Assembly: GCF_001921215.1 (NCBI RefSeq)
Contig: NZ_MSIF01000006.1
Location: 1-64,000, forward strand
Reading direction: 5' to 3'
Origin: Actinophytocola xinjiangensis
GTDB taxonomy: Bacteria > Actinomycetota > Actinomycetes > Mycobacteriales > Pseudonocardiaceae
Length of the DNA stretch: 64,000 bases
Of the stretch, positions 33,954-44,100 are shown one piece after another. Every line of letters begins with the position of its first letter. The first letter of the stretch is position 1. The translations under genes and the position numbers were made by a program. Under the pieces are notes generated by a model that worked only from the letters and a program-made list of their open reading frames with translations, made no database searches and had not been told where the DNA came from.

Positions 33954-35855
33954 CTACTCGCGGTCCTCGGCCGTCTTGCGACGGCCTCTGGCGACGAACA
34001 ACCCACCGACCAGCAACACGACGATCACACCGCCGACGATCGCCAGGACCAACCCCGTGTTGGAGTCCTCCTCGGCCGCCGCGTCGGAGGTCTGCGCGTC
34101 ACCACCGTCGGTGATCGTGCCGTCGTCGTTGAACTGCGGCACCGGACCCTCACCAGCGGGAGTGGCGCCGTAGTAGCCCCAGTAACCCTGCTGGTTCATG
34201 ATCACGCCGTTCTCCCGCGGCTGGAGCGGGAAACCCTCGAAGCTGTCCTTGCGGTAGGCCTCCAGAGCGTTCTCGTAACCCAGAATGACCAGCGTCGCCT
34301 TCTCGTTGAGCATCTCCTGCATCTGCTTGACGATCTCGATCCGCTTCGCGCGGTCGAACTCCTGCAGCTGCTGGGTGTAGAGCGCGTCGTACTCCTCGTC
34401 ACACAGGAACGAGTCCGGCGTACCGCCGGTGCCCTGCGCGTTGGGCCGGTTCGCGCACGTCTGCAACGACAACACGTAGTCCGGATCCGGGTTGGCACTC
34501 CAGCCGGAGAACGCCAGATCGAACTCGCCGCGCGTCGTGGCCTCGTTCACCTGGGTGTCCGACACCGGCTGCACCGTCACATTGATGCCGACATCGGCCA
34601 ACCAACCCTTGATGAACGGCCCGGCCACCTCGTCGATCGTGCGTTCGGCGTGCGCGAGCAGCCGCAGGTTCAACGGCTTGCCCTCCTTGTCCAACCGCAC
34701 GTTGTCCGGCCCCTTGCGGTACCCGGCCTCGTCGAGCATCGCGTTGGCCTTCTCCAGGCTGAACTCCCGCTTCTGGTCCCCCGACGGGGACCAGGCGAAG
34801 TCCTTGAACATCGGCGGGATGTACCCGGCGGCCTCCTCGCCGTACCCGCTCCACACCCGCTCGACCAGCGTCTTCGTGTCGATCGCGGTGGCGATCGCCT
34901 CCCGGAGCTTGATGTCCTTGAGCGCCGGGTTGCCGTCACCGATGGGCGTACCGTCGGCCGTCGCCGCCCCCGGGTTGATCAGGATCTCGTCGAAACGCCG
35001 GTTCTGCGCCTGGTTGAGCACGATGTTCGGATCGGACTTCAACGAGTCGAACTGCTGCGGGGTCAGCTTGTTGACCAGGTCGATCTCACCGTTCTGCAGC
35101 GCGGTCACCGCCGCGTCGGCATTGCGGTAGTAGATGAAGTGCAGCTCATCGACCTTCGGCTTGCCACGCCAGAAGTTGTTGTTGGCCACCATCTTGGTGA
35201 ACTGCGCTTCTTTGAACTCGGTGATGATGTACGGCCCGGACCCGACCATCGGGTACTCCGGCGCCGCGCTGATGTCCGACATCTTCGACCAGATGTGCTC
35301 GGGCACGATCGGGATGTCCAGCGACGTCATCGTCGCCTGCGGCACCTTCGTCTTGACCACCAGCGTGGTCTCGTCCGGCGCGTCCACCGACTCGAACTGC
35401 GCCACGTAGGACCCGTTCGCCGTGCGCGCCACCTCGTCGGTGAGCATCTTGTTGAACGTCCACGCCACGTCCTTGGCGGTCAACGGCTCGCCGTCGGACC
35501 ACCTCAGGTCGGGACGGATCGTGAAGGTCCAGGTCAGCTTGTCCTCGGAGGTCTCCCAGCTCTCCGCGAGACTGCCGATCGGCTTCTGCTCCTCCTGGTT
35601 GTACACCGTGAGGAAGTCGAACGCCGTACGCAGGATGTCGGTCCCCGTTCGGGTGATGCTGATGAACGGGTTCAGCGAGTCGACCTCCTGGGTCACCCCG
35701 ACCTTCAGGATCGTGGGCGCCTGGTTGGCGCGCTCGATCTTCGCGTTCGGTGCCGCCTCCGGTGCCGCCACCGCGCCCGGGGACGCCACCAAGGGGCCAG
35801 TGACCAGGGCGGACACCAGCAAGGCGATACCGAGCGCGACTCGCCTCGATCTCAC
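33954..35855 (-). CDS. Dipeptide ABC importer substrate-binding protein with C-terminal membrane anchor
   Basis: 633 residues of the SBP_bac_5 (DppA/OppA) family. A Sec signal (RSRRVALGIALLVSALVTG, cleavage near AVAA) lacks a lipobox Cys. The binding domain begins TILKVGVTQEVDSLNPF and includes PDLRWSDGEPLTAKDVAWTF. The far C-terminus holds a hydrophobic helix (LVLAIVGGVIVVLLVGGLFVA) followed by basic RGRRKTAEDRE. The protein is thus a type I membrane protein rather than the usual lipoprotein. GTG 35855 is chosen because GAGG lies eight bases upstream; GTG 35864 overlaps that site. First gene of the importer operon. Confidence 0.9.
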   Translation of the reverse strand: MRSRRVALGIALLVSALVTGPLVASPGAVAAPEAAPNAKIERANQAPTILKVGVTQEVDSLNPFISITRTGTDILRTAFDFLTVYNQEEQKPIGSLAESWETSEDKLTWTFTIRPDLRWSDGEPLTAKDVAWTFNKMLTDEVARTANGSYVAQFESVDAPDETTLVVKTKVPQATMTSLDIPIVPEHIWSKMSDISAAPEYPMVGSGPYIITEFKEAQFTKMVANNNFWRGKPKVDELHFIYYRNADAAVTALQNGEIDLVNKLTPQQFDSLKSDPNIVLNQAQNRRFDEILINPGAATADGTPIGDGNPALKDIKLREAIATAIDTKTLVERVWSGYGEEAAGYIPPMFKDFAWSPSGDQKREFSLEKANAMLDEAGYRKGPDNVRLDKEGKPLNLRLLAHAERTIDEVAGPFIKGWLADVGINVTVQPVSDTQVNEATTRGEFDLAFSGWSANPDPDYVLSLQTCANRPNAQGTGGTPDSFLCDEEYDALYTQQLQEFDRAKRIEIVKQMQEMLNEKATLVILGYENALEAYRKDSFEGFPLQPRENGVIMNQQGYWGYYGATPAGEGPVPQFNDDGTITDGGDAQTSDAAAEEDSNTGLVLAIVGGVIVVLLVGGLFVARGRRKTAEDRE

Positions 35856-35885
35856 GATGATCACCTCTTCCTGATAGTTGAGAGG

Positions 35886-35915
35886 AAGTAACCACCTGTC
35901 GCCTGAAGAAGTCAA
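35886..35915 (-). promoter_or_regulatory. Candidate promoter of the dpp-like operon
   Basis: On the minus strand TTGACT (35915-35910) and TTACTT (35891-35886) are 18 bp apart, about 30 bp before the start of the substrate-binding protein. It lies in the 100-bp divergent region shared with the M55 peptidase gene. Confidence 0.45.
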
Positions 35916-35955
35916 TCGGTGTCGGCAACGTGTACCAAGCCGTAACGTGTGACCC

Positions 35956-36783
35956 GTGCGGATCATGATTTCGGCCGACATGGAAGGCGCCACCGGCGTC
36001 ACCTGGACGGCGGACGTGGCAATCGGGACACCCGAATGGCAACGGCTCCGGCCGGTGTTCACCGGAGACGTCAACGCCTGCATCACCGGCCTCTACGCCG
36101 GCGGCGCCACCTCAGTACTCGTCAACGAAGCCCACTCCACCCAACGCAACATCCTCCTCGAAGACCTCGACCCCCGAGCCGTCATGCTCACCGGCAAACA
36201 CAAACCACTCTCCATGATGCAAGGCATCGACAGCGGCCTCGACGGCGTCGTCTTCCTCGGCTACCACACCGCCGCCGGCCTCGACGGCGTCCTCTCCCAC
36301 ACCTACCTCCCCAACCAGATCACCGGCGTCTGGCTCGACGGCACCCGCGCCAGCGAAGGCCGACTCAACGCCGCCCTCGCCGCCGAACACGGCGTCCCCG
36401 TCCTCCTCGTCACCGGCGACAACCTCACCTGCGACGACGCCAACGACTACGCCCCCCACGCCACCACCGTCGCCGTCAAGGAATGCGTCAGCCGCTACGC
36501 CGCCATCTGCAAACCACCCGCCATCACCGCCCAAGAAATCACCACCGCCGCCACCACCGCCATGACCCACGCCGGACGCACCACCGCCACCACCACCCCC
36601 CACCGCATCGAAGTCGAGTTCGACGCCTCACACCTCGCCGCCGCGGCCGCCGTCATCCCCACCGTCGACCAGATCGACATCCGCACAGTCGGCTTCAACG
36701 CCACCACCATGACCGACGCCATGAAAGCCTTCAAAATCGTCACCGCCATCGCCAGCGGCGCCGTGGAGGGAAGCTATGGGTGA
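35956..36783 (+). CDS. M55 D-aminopeptidase (DppA-peptidase type)
   Basis: 275 residues. SADMEGATG at the N-terminus supplies the Asp8/Glu10 zinc ligands; further ligands are expected in NEAHS, FLGYHTAAG and ASEGRLNA, all as in Bacillus subtilis DppA, which cleaves D-Ala-D-Ala and other D-amino-acid peptides. No signal peptide, so it works on imported peptides. GTG start. It is transcribed away from the peptide importer and overlaps the M20 gene by 8 bp, which together form a peptide uptake and breakdown unit. Codon use here shifts to nearly pure C-ending codons. Confidence 0.92.
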   Translation: MRIMISADMEGATGVTWTADVAIGTPEWQRLRPVFTGDVNACITGLYAGGATSVLVNEAHSTQRNILLEDLDPRAVMLTGKHKPLSMMQGIDSGLDGVVFLGYHTAAGLDGVLSHTYLPNQITGVWLDGTRASEGRLNAALAAEHGVPVLLVTGDNLTCDDANDYAPHATTVAVKECVSRYAAICKPPAITAQEITTAATTAMTHAGRTTATTTPHRIEVEFDASHLAAAAAVIPTVDQIDIRTVGFNATTMTDAMKAFKIVTAIASGAVEGSYG

Positions 36784-38092
36784 GCCAGCCGTCGAAGACC
36801 TCTGCGCCCAACTCATCAGGTTCGACACCACCAACCTCGGCGGCGGCTCCTCCCACGGAGAACGCGAAGCCGCCGAATTCGTCGCCGGACACCTCGACGC
36901 CACCGGCCACCAACCCACCCTCCTCGAACGCTCCCCCCGCCGCACCAACGTCCTCACCCGCATCCCCGGCACCGACCCCACCCTGCCCCCACTACTCATC
37001 CACGCCCACCTCGACGTCGTCCCCGCCGAACCAGCCGACTGGCAGATCCCCCCGTTCGCCGGCGAAATCCGCGACGGCTACGTCTGGGGCCGAGGCGCCG
37101 TCGACATGAAAGACATGTGCGCCACCCTCCTGACCGTCCTGCACCGCTGGAACACCCAAGGCCGACGCCCCCGCCGCGACCTCGTCCTCGCCTTCGTCGC
37201 CGACGAGGAGGACAACGGCGACTGGGGCGCCCACTGGCTGGTCAAACAACACCGCCACCTGTTCGACGATGTCGGCGCCGCCATCGGCGAATCCGGCGGC
37301 TACACCGTCCACACCACCAACGCCACCGGCCAACCCGTACGCCTCTACCCCGTCGCCACCGCCGAACGCGGCACCTCCCACCTCCTGCTCACCGCCACCG
37401 GCCGCGCCGGCCACGGCTCACGCCGCAACGACGACAACGCCGTCGTCACCCTCATCGACGCCATCCACCGCCTCGCCCACCACCGCTGGCCCGTCCACCT
37501 CACCCCGACCGTACGGGCGTTCTTCCAACGCGCCGGCCACGCCCTGGGCCTGACCGTCGACCTCACCAGCGACGACGCCGTCGACGCCACCCTGCGCCGC
37601 TTCGGCCCCGCCGCCAAGATCGCCGAGAACACCGTCCGCAACAGCACCACCCCCACCGTCCTGACCGCCGGCTACAAGGTCAACGTCATCCCCGGCGTCG
37701 CCCAGGCCCGCATCGACACCCGCGTCCTCCCCGGCTCAGAACAGGAACTGCTCGCCGAGATCGACCGACTCCTCGGCCCCGGCGTGACCCGCGAGTTCCT
37801 CGCCGACCAACCCCCCGTCCAGGCCACCGTCGACTCCCCCTGGTTCACCGCCATGGCCGACGCACTGGTCGCCGAGGACCCCGACGCGGTCGTCGTCCCG
37901 TTCTGCATGGGCGGCGGCACCGACGCGAAGGCCTTCGCCCCCCTGGGCATCGACTGCTACGGCTTCGCGCCACTGTGGCTGCCCGAGGGCTTCGACCACC
38001 GCCTGATGGCCCACGGCGTCGACGAACGCGTCCCCGTCGAGGGCCTGCGCTTCGGGGTGAACGTGCTGGACCGCTTCCTGTCCACGGTGTGA
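36776..38092 (+). CDS. M20/M25/M40-family metallopeptidase
   Basis: 438 residues. Metal ligands in LIHAHLDVVPAE (His, then catalytic Asp), GRGAVDMKD (bridging Asp), and VADEEDNGDWG (catalytic Glu and ligand Glu); the C-terminal ligand His is in HGVDERVP. A dimerisation domain is inserted in the middle. Members include dipeptidases, carboxypeptidase G2 and desuccinylases. The 8-bp overlap with the M55 gene suggests sequential hydrolysis of imported peptides. A second M20 gene of clear similarity is at 50842-52170. Confidence 0.9.
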   Translation: MGEPAVEDLCAQLIRFDTTNLGGGSSHGEREAAEFVAGHLDATGHQPTLLERSPRRTNVLTRIPGTDPTLPPLLIHAHLDVVPAEPADWQIPPFAGEIRDGYVWGRGAVDMKDMCATLLTVLHRWNTQGRRPRRDLVLAFVADEEDNGDWGAHWLVKQHRHLFDDVGAAIGESGGYTVHTTNATGQPVRLYPVATAERGTSHLLLTATGRAGHGSRRNDDNAVVTLIDAIHRLAHHRWPVHLTPTVRAFFQRAGHALGLTVDLTSDDAVDATLRRFGPAAKIAENTVRNSTTPTVLTAGYKVNVIPGVAQARIDTRVLPGSEQELLAEIDRLLGPGVTREFLADQPPVQATVDSPWFTAMADALVAEDPDAVVVPFCMGGGTDAKAFAPLGIDCYGFAPLWLPEGFDHRLMAHGVDERVPVEGLRFGVNVLDRFLSTV

Positions 38093-38224
38093 ACCTCCAC
38101 CTGAGGGTTCATCTCGACACCGGGTCGAGTGTCCCCGCGGTACTCCATGGAGCGTCGCGCCGCTGACGGTCCGGAGTCGACCCCTCCCGTCCTCTGCCTC
38201 TTTTGTGGCGCTGGATCGGGAGGG

Positions 38225-38240
38225 TCCGCCAACCGGCGGA
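38225..38240. terminator. Small hairpin followed by an AT-rich tract
   Basis: TCCGCC and GGCGGA pair around AACC, followed at once by AATATC and an unusually AT-rich tract to about 38285. It lies between the convergent M20 and GNAT genes, 132 bp after the M20 stop, and may end the M20 transcript. Confidence 0.5.
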
Positions 38241-38319
38241 AATATCGGACATCTATATAGTTGATAGATGATAGTTGAAAAATGGGGGACAGGGCAGCGC
38301 GAGAGATAGTTGGCTACTC

Positions 38320-39051
38320 TCAGTTGTTCCTTGTGCGGTAGTGGTAACTGCCCTGGGTGGTGAACCCCGCCTGGGCATAGAGCGCCCTGGCCGCCGCGTT
38401 CGCCGCCACCACCTGCAACCACAGCCGCCCGACGCCCTCGGTGGCCGCGTCGGCCACCACCGCCCGGGTCACCGCGCCCGCCAGACCCTGCCGGCGTGCG
38501 TCAGGGTGCACCGCCAGGCAGTACAACCCGCCCCACTCCCCGACCAGCGCCAACCTCGCCACCGCCACCGCGCGCCCGTCCCGGCGGACCGTCGCGTAGC
38601 GGGCCGGTCCGCCGGTCAGGATCTTGCGGGCCACCGCCAGCGCCGAGGCGTCACCCCGCCCGTCGACCAGCCACCACAGGTCCAGCCACTCCTCGTCCGG
38701 CTCCCCGCTCACCGTCGCCGACACCGGCCGGTCCGGCAACCGCTCCAGCACCGTCGCGGTCTCGGCGACCTGCACCAGCGTCGGCGAACCGTAGGCGTAG
38801 CCGCGCGCGGCGAGCCGCTCGTCCAGGTCCGCCGGCCTGGGCGTGGGCCCCACCTGGAACACCGGCGGCAGGCCCTCGGCGGCGTAGCGGCGCTCCACCG
38901 ATGCCACCGCCCGGTCCACGTCGGCCGGCTCGGCGAGCGCGACCACCGAGTTCGCCCGCTGGGTCACCCCGGCCGACACCCGCACCACCCAGCCGTCGAC
39001 CGGCTTCTCCACCAGCGCCGGCCAGCCCCGGCGCATCACCTCGTCCAACAC
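38320..39051 (-). CDS. GNAT-family N-acetyltransferase
   Basis: 243 residues. The C-terminal GNAT core is clear: GGLYCLAVHPDARRQGLAGAVTRAVV holds the acetyl-CoA pyrophosphate loop (RRQGLAG), then LWLQVVAANAAARALYAQAGF. The N-terminal half is a degenerate second GNAT-like domain, a common actinobacterial arrangement. GTG start 39051, three bases after the ABC stop, so it is co-transcribed with the exporter gene. Acceptor substrate unknown. Confidence 0.87.
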   Translation of the reverse strand: MLDEVMRRGWPALVEKPVDGWVVRVSAGVTQRANSVVALAEPADVDRAVASVERRYAAEGLPPVFQVGPTPRPADLDERLAARGYAYGSPTLVQVAETATVLERLPDRPVSATVSGEPDEEWLDLWWLVDGRGDASALAVARKILTGGPARYATVRRDGRAVAVARLALVGEWGGLYCLAVHPDARRQGLAGAVTRAVVADAATEGVGRLWLQVVAANAAARALYAQAGFTTQGSYHYRTRNN

Positions 39052-39054
39052 CGC

Positions 39055-40935
39055 TCAAGCATTCACCTCGTCCGGGTCCCGCTCGAACTGGGTCCGGTAC
39101 AGCTCCTCGTACCGGCCGCCCGCCGCCAGCAGCTCCGGGTGCGTGCCGCGCTCCACCACCCGCCCGTCCTCGACCACCAGGATCTGGTCGGCCGCCCGCA
39201 CCGTCGAGAGCCGGTGCGCGATCACCAGCGACGTCCGCCCGGCCAGCGCCTCGGTCAACGCCGCCTGCACCGCCGCCTCCGACGTGGAGTCCAGGTGCGC
39301 GGTCGCCTCGTCCAGGATCACCACCCTGGGCCGGGCCAGCAGCAGCCGCGCGATCGTCAGCCGCTGACGCTCCCCGCCGGAGAGCCGGTAGCCGCGTTCG
39401 CCGACGATCGTGTCCAGCCCGTCGGGCAGCGACGAGATCAGCGTGTCCAGCCGCGCCCTGCCCAACGCGTCCCACAGGTCCTCCTCCGTCGCCTCCGGGC
39501 GCGCCAGCAGCAGGTTGGAGCGCACCGACTCGTGGAACAGGTGACCGTCCTGGGTGACCAGCCCGAGCGTCTCGCGCATCGCGGCGAAACCCACGTCCCG
39601 CACGTCCACCCCGGACAGCCGCACCGTGCCGGAGTCCACGTCGTAGAGCCGCGGCACCAGCGAGGCGATCGTCGACTTCCCCGCCCCCGACGAGCCCACC
39701 AGCGCCACCAACTGCCCCGGCTCGACCCGGAACGACACGTCGTGCAGGACCGTTTCGCCGCCCCGGTCGTCCAGCTTCGCGACCTCCTCCAGCGACGCCA
39801 GCGACACCTTGTCCGCCGACGGGTAGGCGAAGGACACGTGGTCGAACTCCACCGCCACCGGCCCCTCCGGCACAGTCACCGGGTCCGGCCTCTCGGTGAT
39901 CAGCGGCTTCAGGTCGAGCACCTCGAAGACCCGCTCGAAGGACACCATCGCGCTCATCACCTCGACCCGCGCGCTGGCCAGCGCCGTCAGCGGCGCGTAC
40001 AGCCTGGTCAGCAGGAACGACAGCGCCACCACCGTGCCGGCGTCGAGCTCACCGGTCAGCGCGAAGAACCCGCCGAACCCGTAGACCAGGGCCAACGCCA
40101 GCGCCGAGACCAGCGTCAGCGCCGTGATGAACACCCACTGCACCATCGCCGTGCGCACCCCGATGTCGCGCACCCGCCGTGCCCGCGCCGCGAACTCCGC
40201 CGCCTCCTCGTCCGGGCGCCCGAACAGTTTCACCAGCGTCGCGCCCGGCGCGGAGAACCGCTCGGTCATCTGGGTGCTCATCACCGAGTTGTGGTTGGCC
40301 GCCTCCCGCTCCAGGCGCGCCAGCCGGGTGCCCATCCGCTGCGCCGGCACCACGAACACCGGCAGCAGCACCAGCGCCATCAGCGTGATCTGCCACGACA
40401 TGCCCAGCATCACGATCAGCGCCAACACCAGCATCACCAGGTTGGACACCACCCCGGACAGGGTGTCGCTGAACGCCCGCTGCGCGCCGATCACGTCGTT
40501 GTTCAGCCGGCTGACCAGCGCCCCGGTGCGGGTGCGGGTGAAGAACGCCACCGGCATCCGCTGCACGTGGTCGAACACCGTGGTCCGCAGGTCCAGGATC
40601 AGGCCCTCCCCGATCCGCGCCGAGAACCAGCGGGTGACCAGGCCCAACCCGGCCTCGGCCACCGCGATCGCCGCGATGATCACTGCCAGGCGGACCACCA
40701 CCGAGGCGGCCGACCCGCCGACGATCGCGTCCACCACCTGCCCGGCCAGCACGGGTGTCGCCACCGCCAGCGCGGCCGACACCACGCTCAGCGTCAGGAA
40801 CCAGCCGAGCAGTCGGCGGTGTGGGCGGGCGAACCGGCCGATCCGTGCCAGGGTGCGCACGGAGAACGGCCGGCGGTCGTCCGTGGCGTTCATCGCGTGG
40901 TACAGCGATGTCCACGCCGTCGTCTCCATGCTCAT
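39055..40935 (-). CDS. ABC exporter, MsbA/MdlB-like full half-transporter
   Basis: 626 residues with a six-helix transmembrane domain and a complete nucleotide-binding domain: GSSGAGKST, Q-loop VTQDGHLF, signature YRLSGGERQR, Walker B VVILDEATAHLDS, switch IAHRLST. All motifs are intact, so it can act as a homodimer. Start ATG 40935 has GGGAG eight bases upstream; the very long frame beyond it is antisense to the GH92 gene. In an operon with the GNAT gene and divergent from GH92. Confidence 0.9.
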   Translation of the reverse strand: MSMETTAWTSLYHAMNATDDRRPFSVRTLARIGRFARPHRRLLGWFLTLSVVSAALAVATPVLAGQVVDAIVGGSAASVVVRLAVIIAAIAVAEAGLGLVTRWFSARIGEGLILDLRTTVFDHVQRMPVAFFTRTRTGALVSRLNNDVIGAQRAFSDTLSGVVSNLVMLVLALIVMLGMSWQITLMALVLLPVFVVPAQRMGTRLARLEREAANHNSVMSTQMTERFSAPGATLVKLFGRPDEEAAEFAARARRVRDIGVRTAMVQWVFITALTLVSALALALVYGFGGFFALTGELDAGTVVALSFLLTRLYAPLTALASARVEVMSAMVSFERVFEVLDLKPLITERPDPVTVPEGPVAVEFDHVSFAYPSADKVSLASLEEVAKLDDRGGETVLHDVSFRVEPGQLVALVGSSGAGKSTIASLVPRLYDVDSGTVRLSGVDVRDVGFAAMRETLGLVTQDGHLFHESVRSNLLLARPEATEEDLWDALGRARLDTLISSLPDGLDTIVGERGYRLSGGERQRLTIARLLLARPRVVILDEATAHLDSTSEAAVQAALTEALAGRTSLVIAHRLSTVRAADQILVVEDGRVVERGTHPELLAAGGRYEELYRTQFERDPDEVNA

Positions 40936-41106
40936 CTGTCGCTCCCACCAGTGCGTTCGAGGTTGTGGCCGGCAGTGAACCAGCTCGACCAAGGTGGAGG
41001 TCAAGGTGATCGTCCGGATGCGAGGGGCGGGTGGAGCTACCTCACGGGCGCCGGAAATGGGATCATGCGCACCGGCGTCCGCCGACCCTGCGAGGAGTGT
41101 CGCTGC

Positions 41107-44100
41107 ATGAGTGCTCGGGGTTTCTTCTCGTCCTTCGAGAACACCGACCCCCCGCTGACCTGGATCGATGCCGTCGACCTCGACCAGAACGGCGCCCAGC
41201 GCGCCGCCGGCGCCACCATGAGCACCCGCGAGGGCGCGGGTCCCACCAAGCCCTACACGGCCAAACCGGGCGTCGGGTTCACCGGCCTGCGTGCCCTGCG
41301 CTACCAGGGCACCCACTCCGGCCGGGGCGCCGCGCACGTGGTCAACAAGCTGTACCTGGTGGACCTGCTCGTCTCCCGCGACACCGTGCTGGAGTACGTG
41401 CTCGCCCCGGACCTGATCGGCGACGACCTGCGCTACCCGAGCACCTACGTGTCGCTGGACCTGGCCTTCGACGACGGCACCTACCTGTCCGACCTCGGCC
41501 TGTCCGACCAGCTCGGGTTCCCGCTGACCCCGCGCGGGCAGGGCGAGTCCAAGGCGCTGGCGCCCCACCAGTGGAACCGGCGGTTCACCCGCATCGGCGG
41601 CGTCGCCGAGGGCAAGGTCGTCACCCGCGTCCTGCTGGCCTACGACAACCCGAACGGCCCCGCCCAGTTCGCCGGCTGGCTCGACGACCTGGCCATCGTC
41701 GACTGGCCAAGGGAAGCGCCCCGCCGGCCGGCCGACCACGTCATCACCACCCGGGGCTCCAACTCCACCAAGGGCTACTCGCGTGGCAACACGTTCCCGG
41801 CCACCGCCGTCCCGCACGGGTTCAACTTCTGGACCCCGGTCACCGACGCCGGCGCCACCGACTGGATCTACACCTACCAGCGGGCCAACAACGACCGGAA
41901 CCTGCCCGCCCTGCAGGCCCTGTCGGTCAGTCACCAGCCGAGCCCGTGGATGGGCGACCGGCAGACCTTCCAGGTCCTGCCATCGGCCGCCGCGCGTCGT
42001 CCGCGGGCGAGCCGGCGCCGCCGGGCGCTGACCTTCCGCCACGGCAACGAGATCGCCCGCCCGCACCACTACGGCGTGCGGTTCACCAACGGCATCCGGG
42101 TCGACGTCGCGCCCACCAACCACGCGGCGATCCTGCGGTTCACCTTCCCCGGCGAGGACGCGAACCTGATCTTCGACAACGTCACCCGCCACGGCCGGCT
42201 GAACCTGGACACCGTCGCCGGCACGGTCTCGGGCCACTCCGACGTTCGCAGTGGACTGTCGGCCGGGGCGACCAGGATGTTCGTGTACGCCACCTTCGAC
42301 CGGCGGATCGCCGCCGGCGGACGGCTGTGGCGCGGGCTGTCCCGCCGGGTCAGCGGCTACCTGCGGTTCGAACCCGACCCCGACGGCGAGACCGTCGTGA
42401 CCATGCGGATCGCCACCTCGCTGATCAGCCTCGCCCAGGCCAAACGCAACCTGTGGCTGGAGATCGCCGACGAGGACACCTTCGACACCGTCCGTGAACG
42501 CGCCGCCCGGCTCTGGGACGACCTGCTGGAACGCGTCGAGGTCGACGGCGCCTCCGAGGACCAGCTCGTCACCCTCTACTCCAACCTGTACCGGCTGTTC
42601 CTCTACCCGAACCGGGCCCACGAGAACACCGGCACGGTCGACAAGCCCGTGTACGCCTACGCCAGCCCGTTCGCCGCACCGGCCAAGAAGGACACCCCGG
42701 TCCACACCGGCGCGACGCTGGTCCCCGGCCGGCTGCACGTCAACAACGGTTTCTGGGACACCTACCGCACCGCCTGGCCCGCCTACGCGCTGCTCGACCC
42801 CGCGCGCTGCGCCGAGCTGGCCAACGGGTTCCTCCAGCAGTACCGCGACTCCGGGTGGGTCGCCCGCTGGTCCTCCCCCGGCCACGCCGACCTGATGACC
42901 GGCACCAGCTCCGACGTCGCCTTCGCCGACGCCCACCTCAAGGGCGTGCCCGATCTCGACGTCCGCGCCGCCTACGAGGCCGCGCTGCGCAACGCCACGG
43001 TCACCCCGCCCACCGACGCCCTGGGCCGCAAGGGACTCGAACGGTCGATCTTCCTCGGCTACACGCCGGCCTCCGTCGAGTCGGGACTGTCCTGGACGCT
43101 GGAGGGCTGCGTCAACGACTTCGCCATCGCCAACCTCGCCGCCGCGGTCGGCGACCGGGACAACCACGAGTACTTCCTGGACCGCGCCCGCAACTACGTC
43201 CACTCCTTCGACCACGACACCGGGTTCTTCCAGGGCCGTAGGGACAACGGCCGCTGGCGCCAGCCGGCCAACTCCTACGACCCGCGCGCCTGGGGCGGGG
43301 ACTACGTGGAGACCAACGGCTGGAACACGGCGTTCTCGGTGCCCCACGACGGCGCCGGGCTCGCCACCCTGCTCGGCGGGCCGGCCGCGCTGGCCGCCAA
43401 GCTCGACGAGTTCTTCGCCACCCAGGAGACCGGCCGCGCGCGGGGCGCCTACTGGCGCACCATCCACGAGATGCCCGAGGCGCGTGACGTGCGGATGGGC
43501 CAGTACGGGCACTCCAACCAGCCCTCGCACCACATCATCTACATGTACGCCTACGCCGGCGCGCTGTGGCGCACCCAGGAGAAGGTGCGGGAGGTGCTGT
43601 CCCGGCTCTACGCCGGCAGCGAGATCGGCCAGGGCTATCTCGGCGACGAGGACAACGGCGAGATGTCGGCGTGGTGGCTGTTCAGCGCGCTTGGCCTCTA
43701 CCCGCTGCGTGTCGGCAGCCCGGAGTACGTGATCGGCTCGCCGCTGTTCCGCCGGATGTCGGTGCGCCTGGGCGGTGACGCCCGGCTGGTGGTCAACGCG
43801 CCGAACAACAGCCCGGAGAACGTGTACGTGCAGGCCCTGATGGTCAACGGCGCGCCGTGGGAGAAGGCGTGGCTGCCGCACGAGGTCATCGCCGGCGGCG
43901 CGGTCCTGGACTTCCACCTCGGCCCCGAGCCCAGCCGCTGGGGCTGCGGGCCGGAGGCGCTGCCCCCGTCACTGACCCCGCCGGGGACCCGGCCGGCCAC
44001 GATGGTCGACCTCACCTGCGACGTGGACGGCCTCGCCGAGAGCAGCGACGGCCCCAAGCTCGCCGCCCTGTTCGACGACACCACCGCCACCCAGGTCACC

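Noticed and set aside
38275-41106. A 2043-codon open frame that extends the GH92 gene far upstream
   Set aside because: The upstream 940 codons are antisense to the intact ABC exporter and GNAT genes and are Arg/His/Pro-rich low-complexity; the GH92 start has its own GAGGAG site.
40936-43917. Antisense extension of the ABC exporter across the GH92 gene
   Set aside because: No domain content and Gly/Val/Asp-rich shadow composition; transporter sequence begins at 40935.
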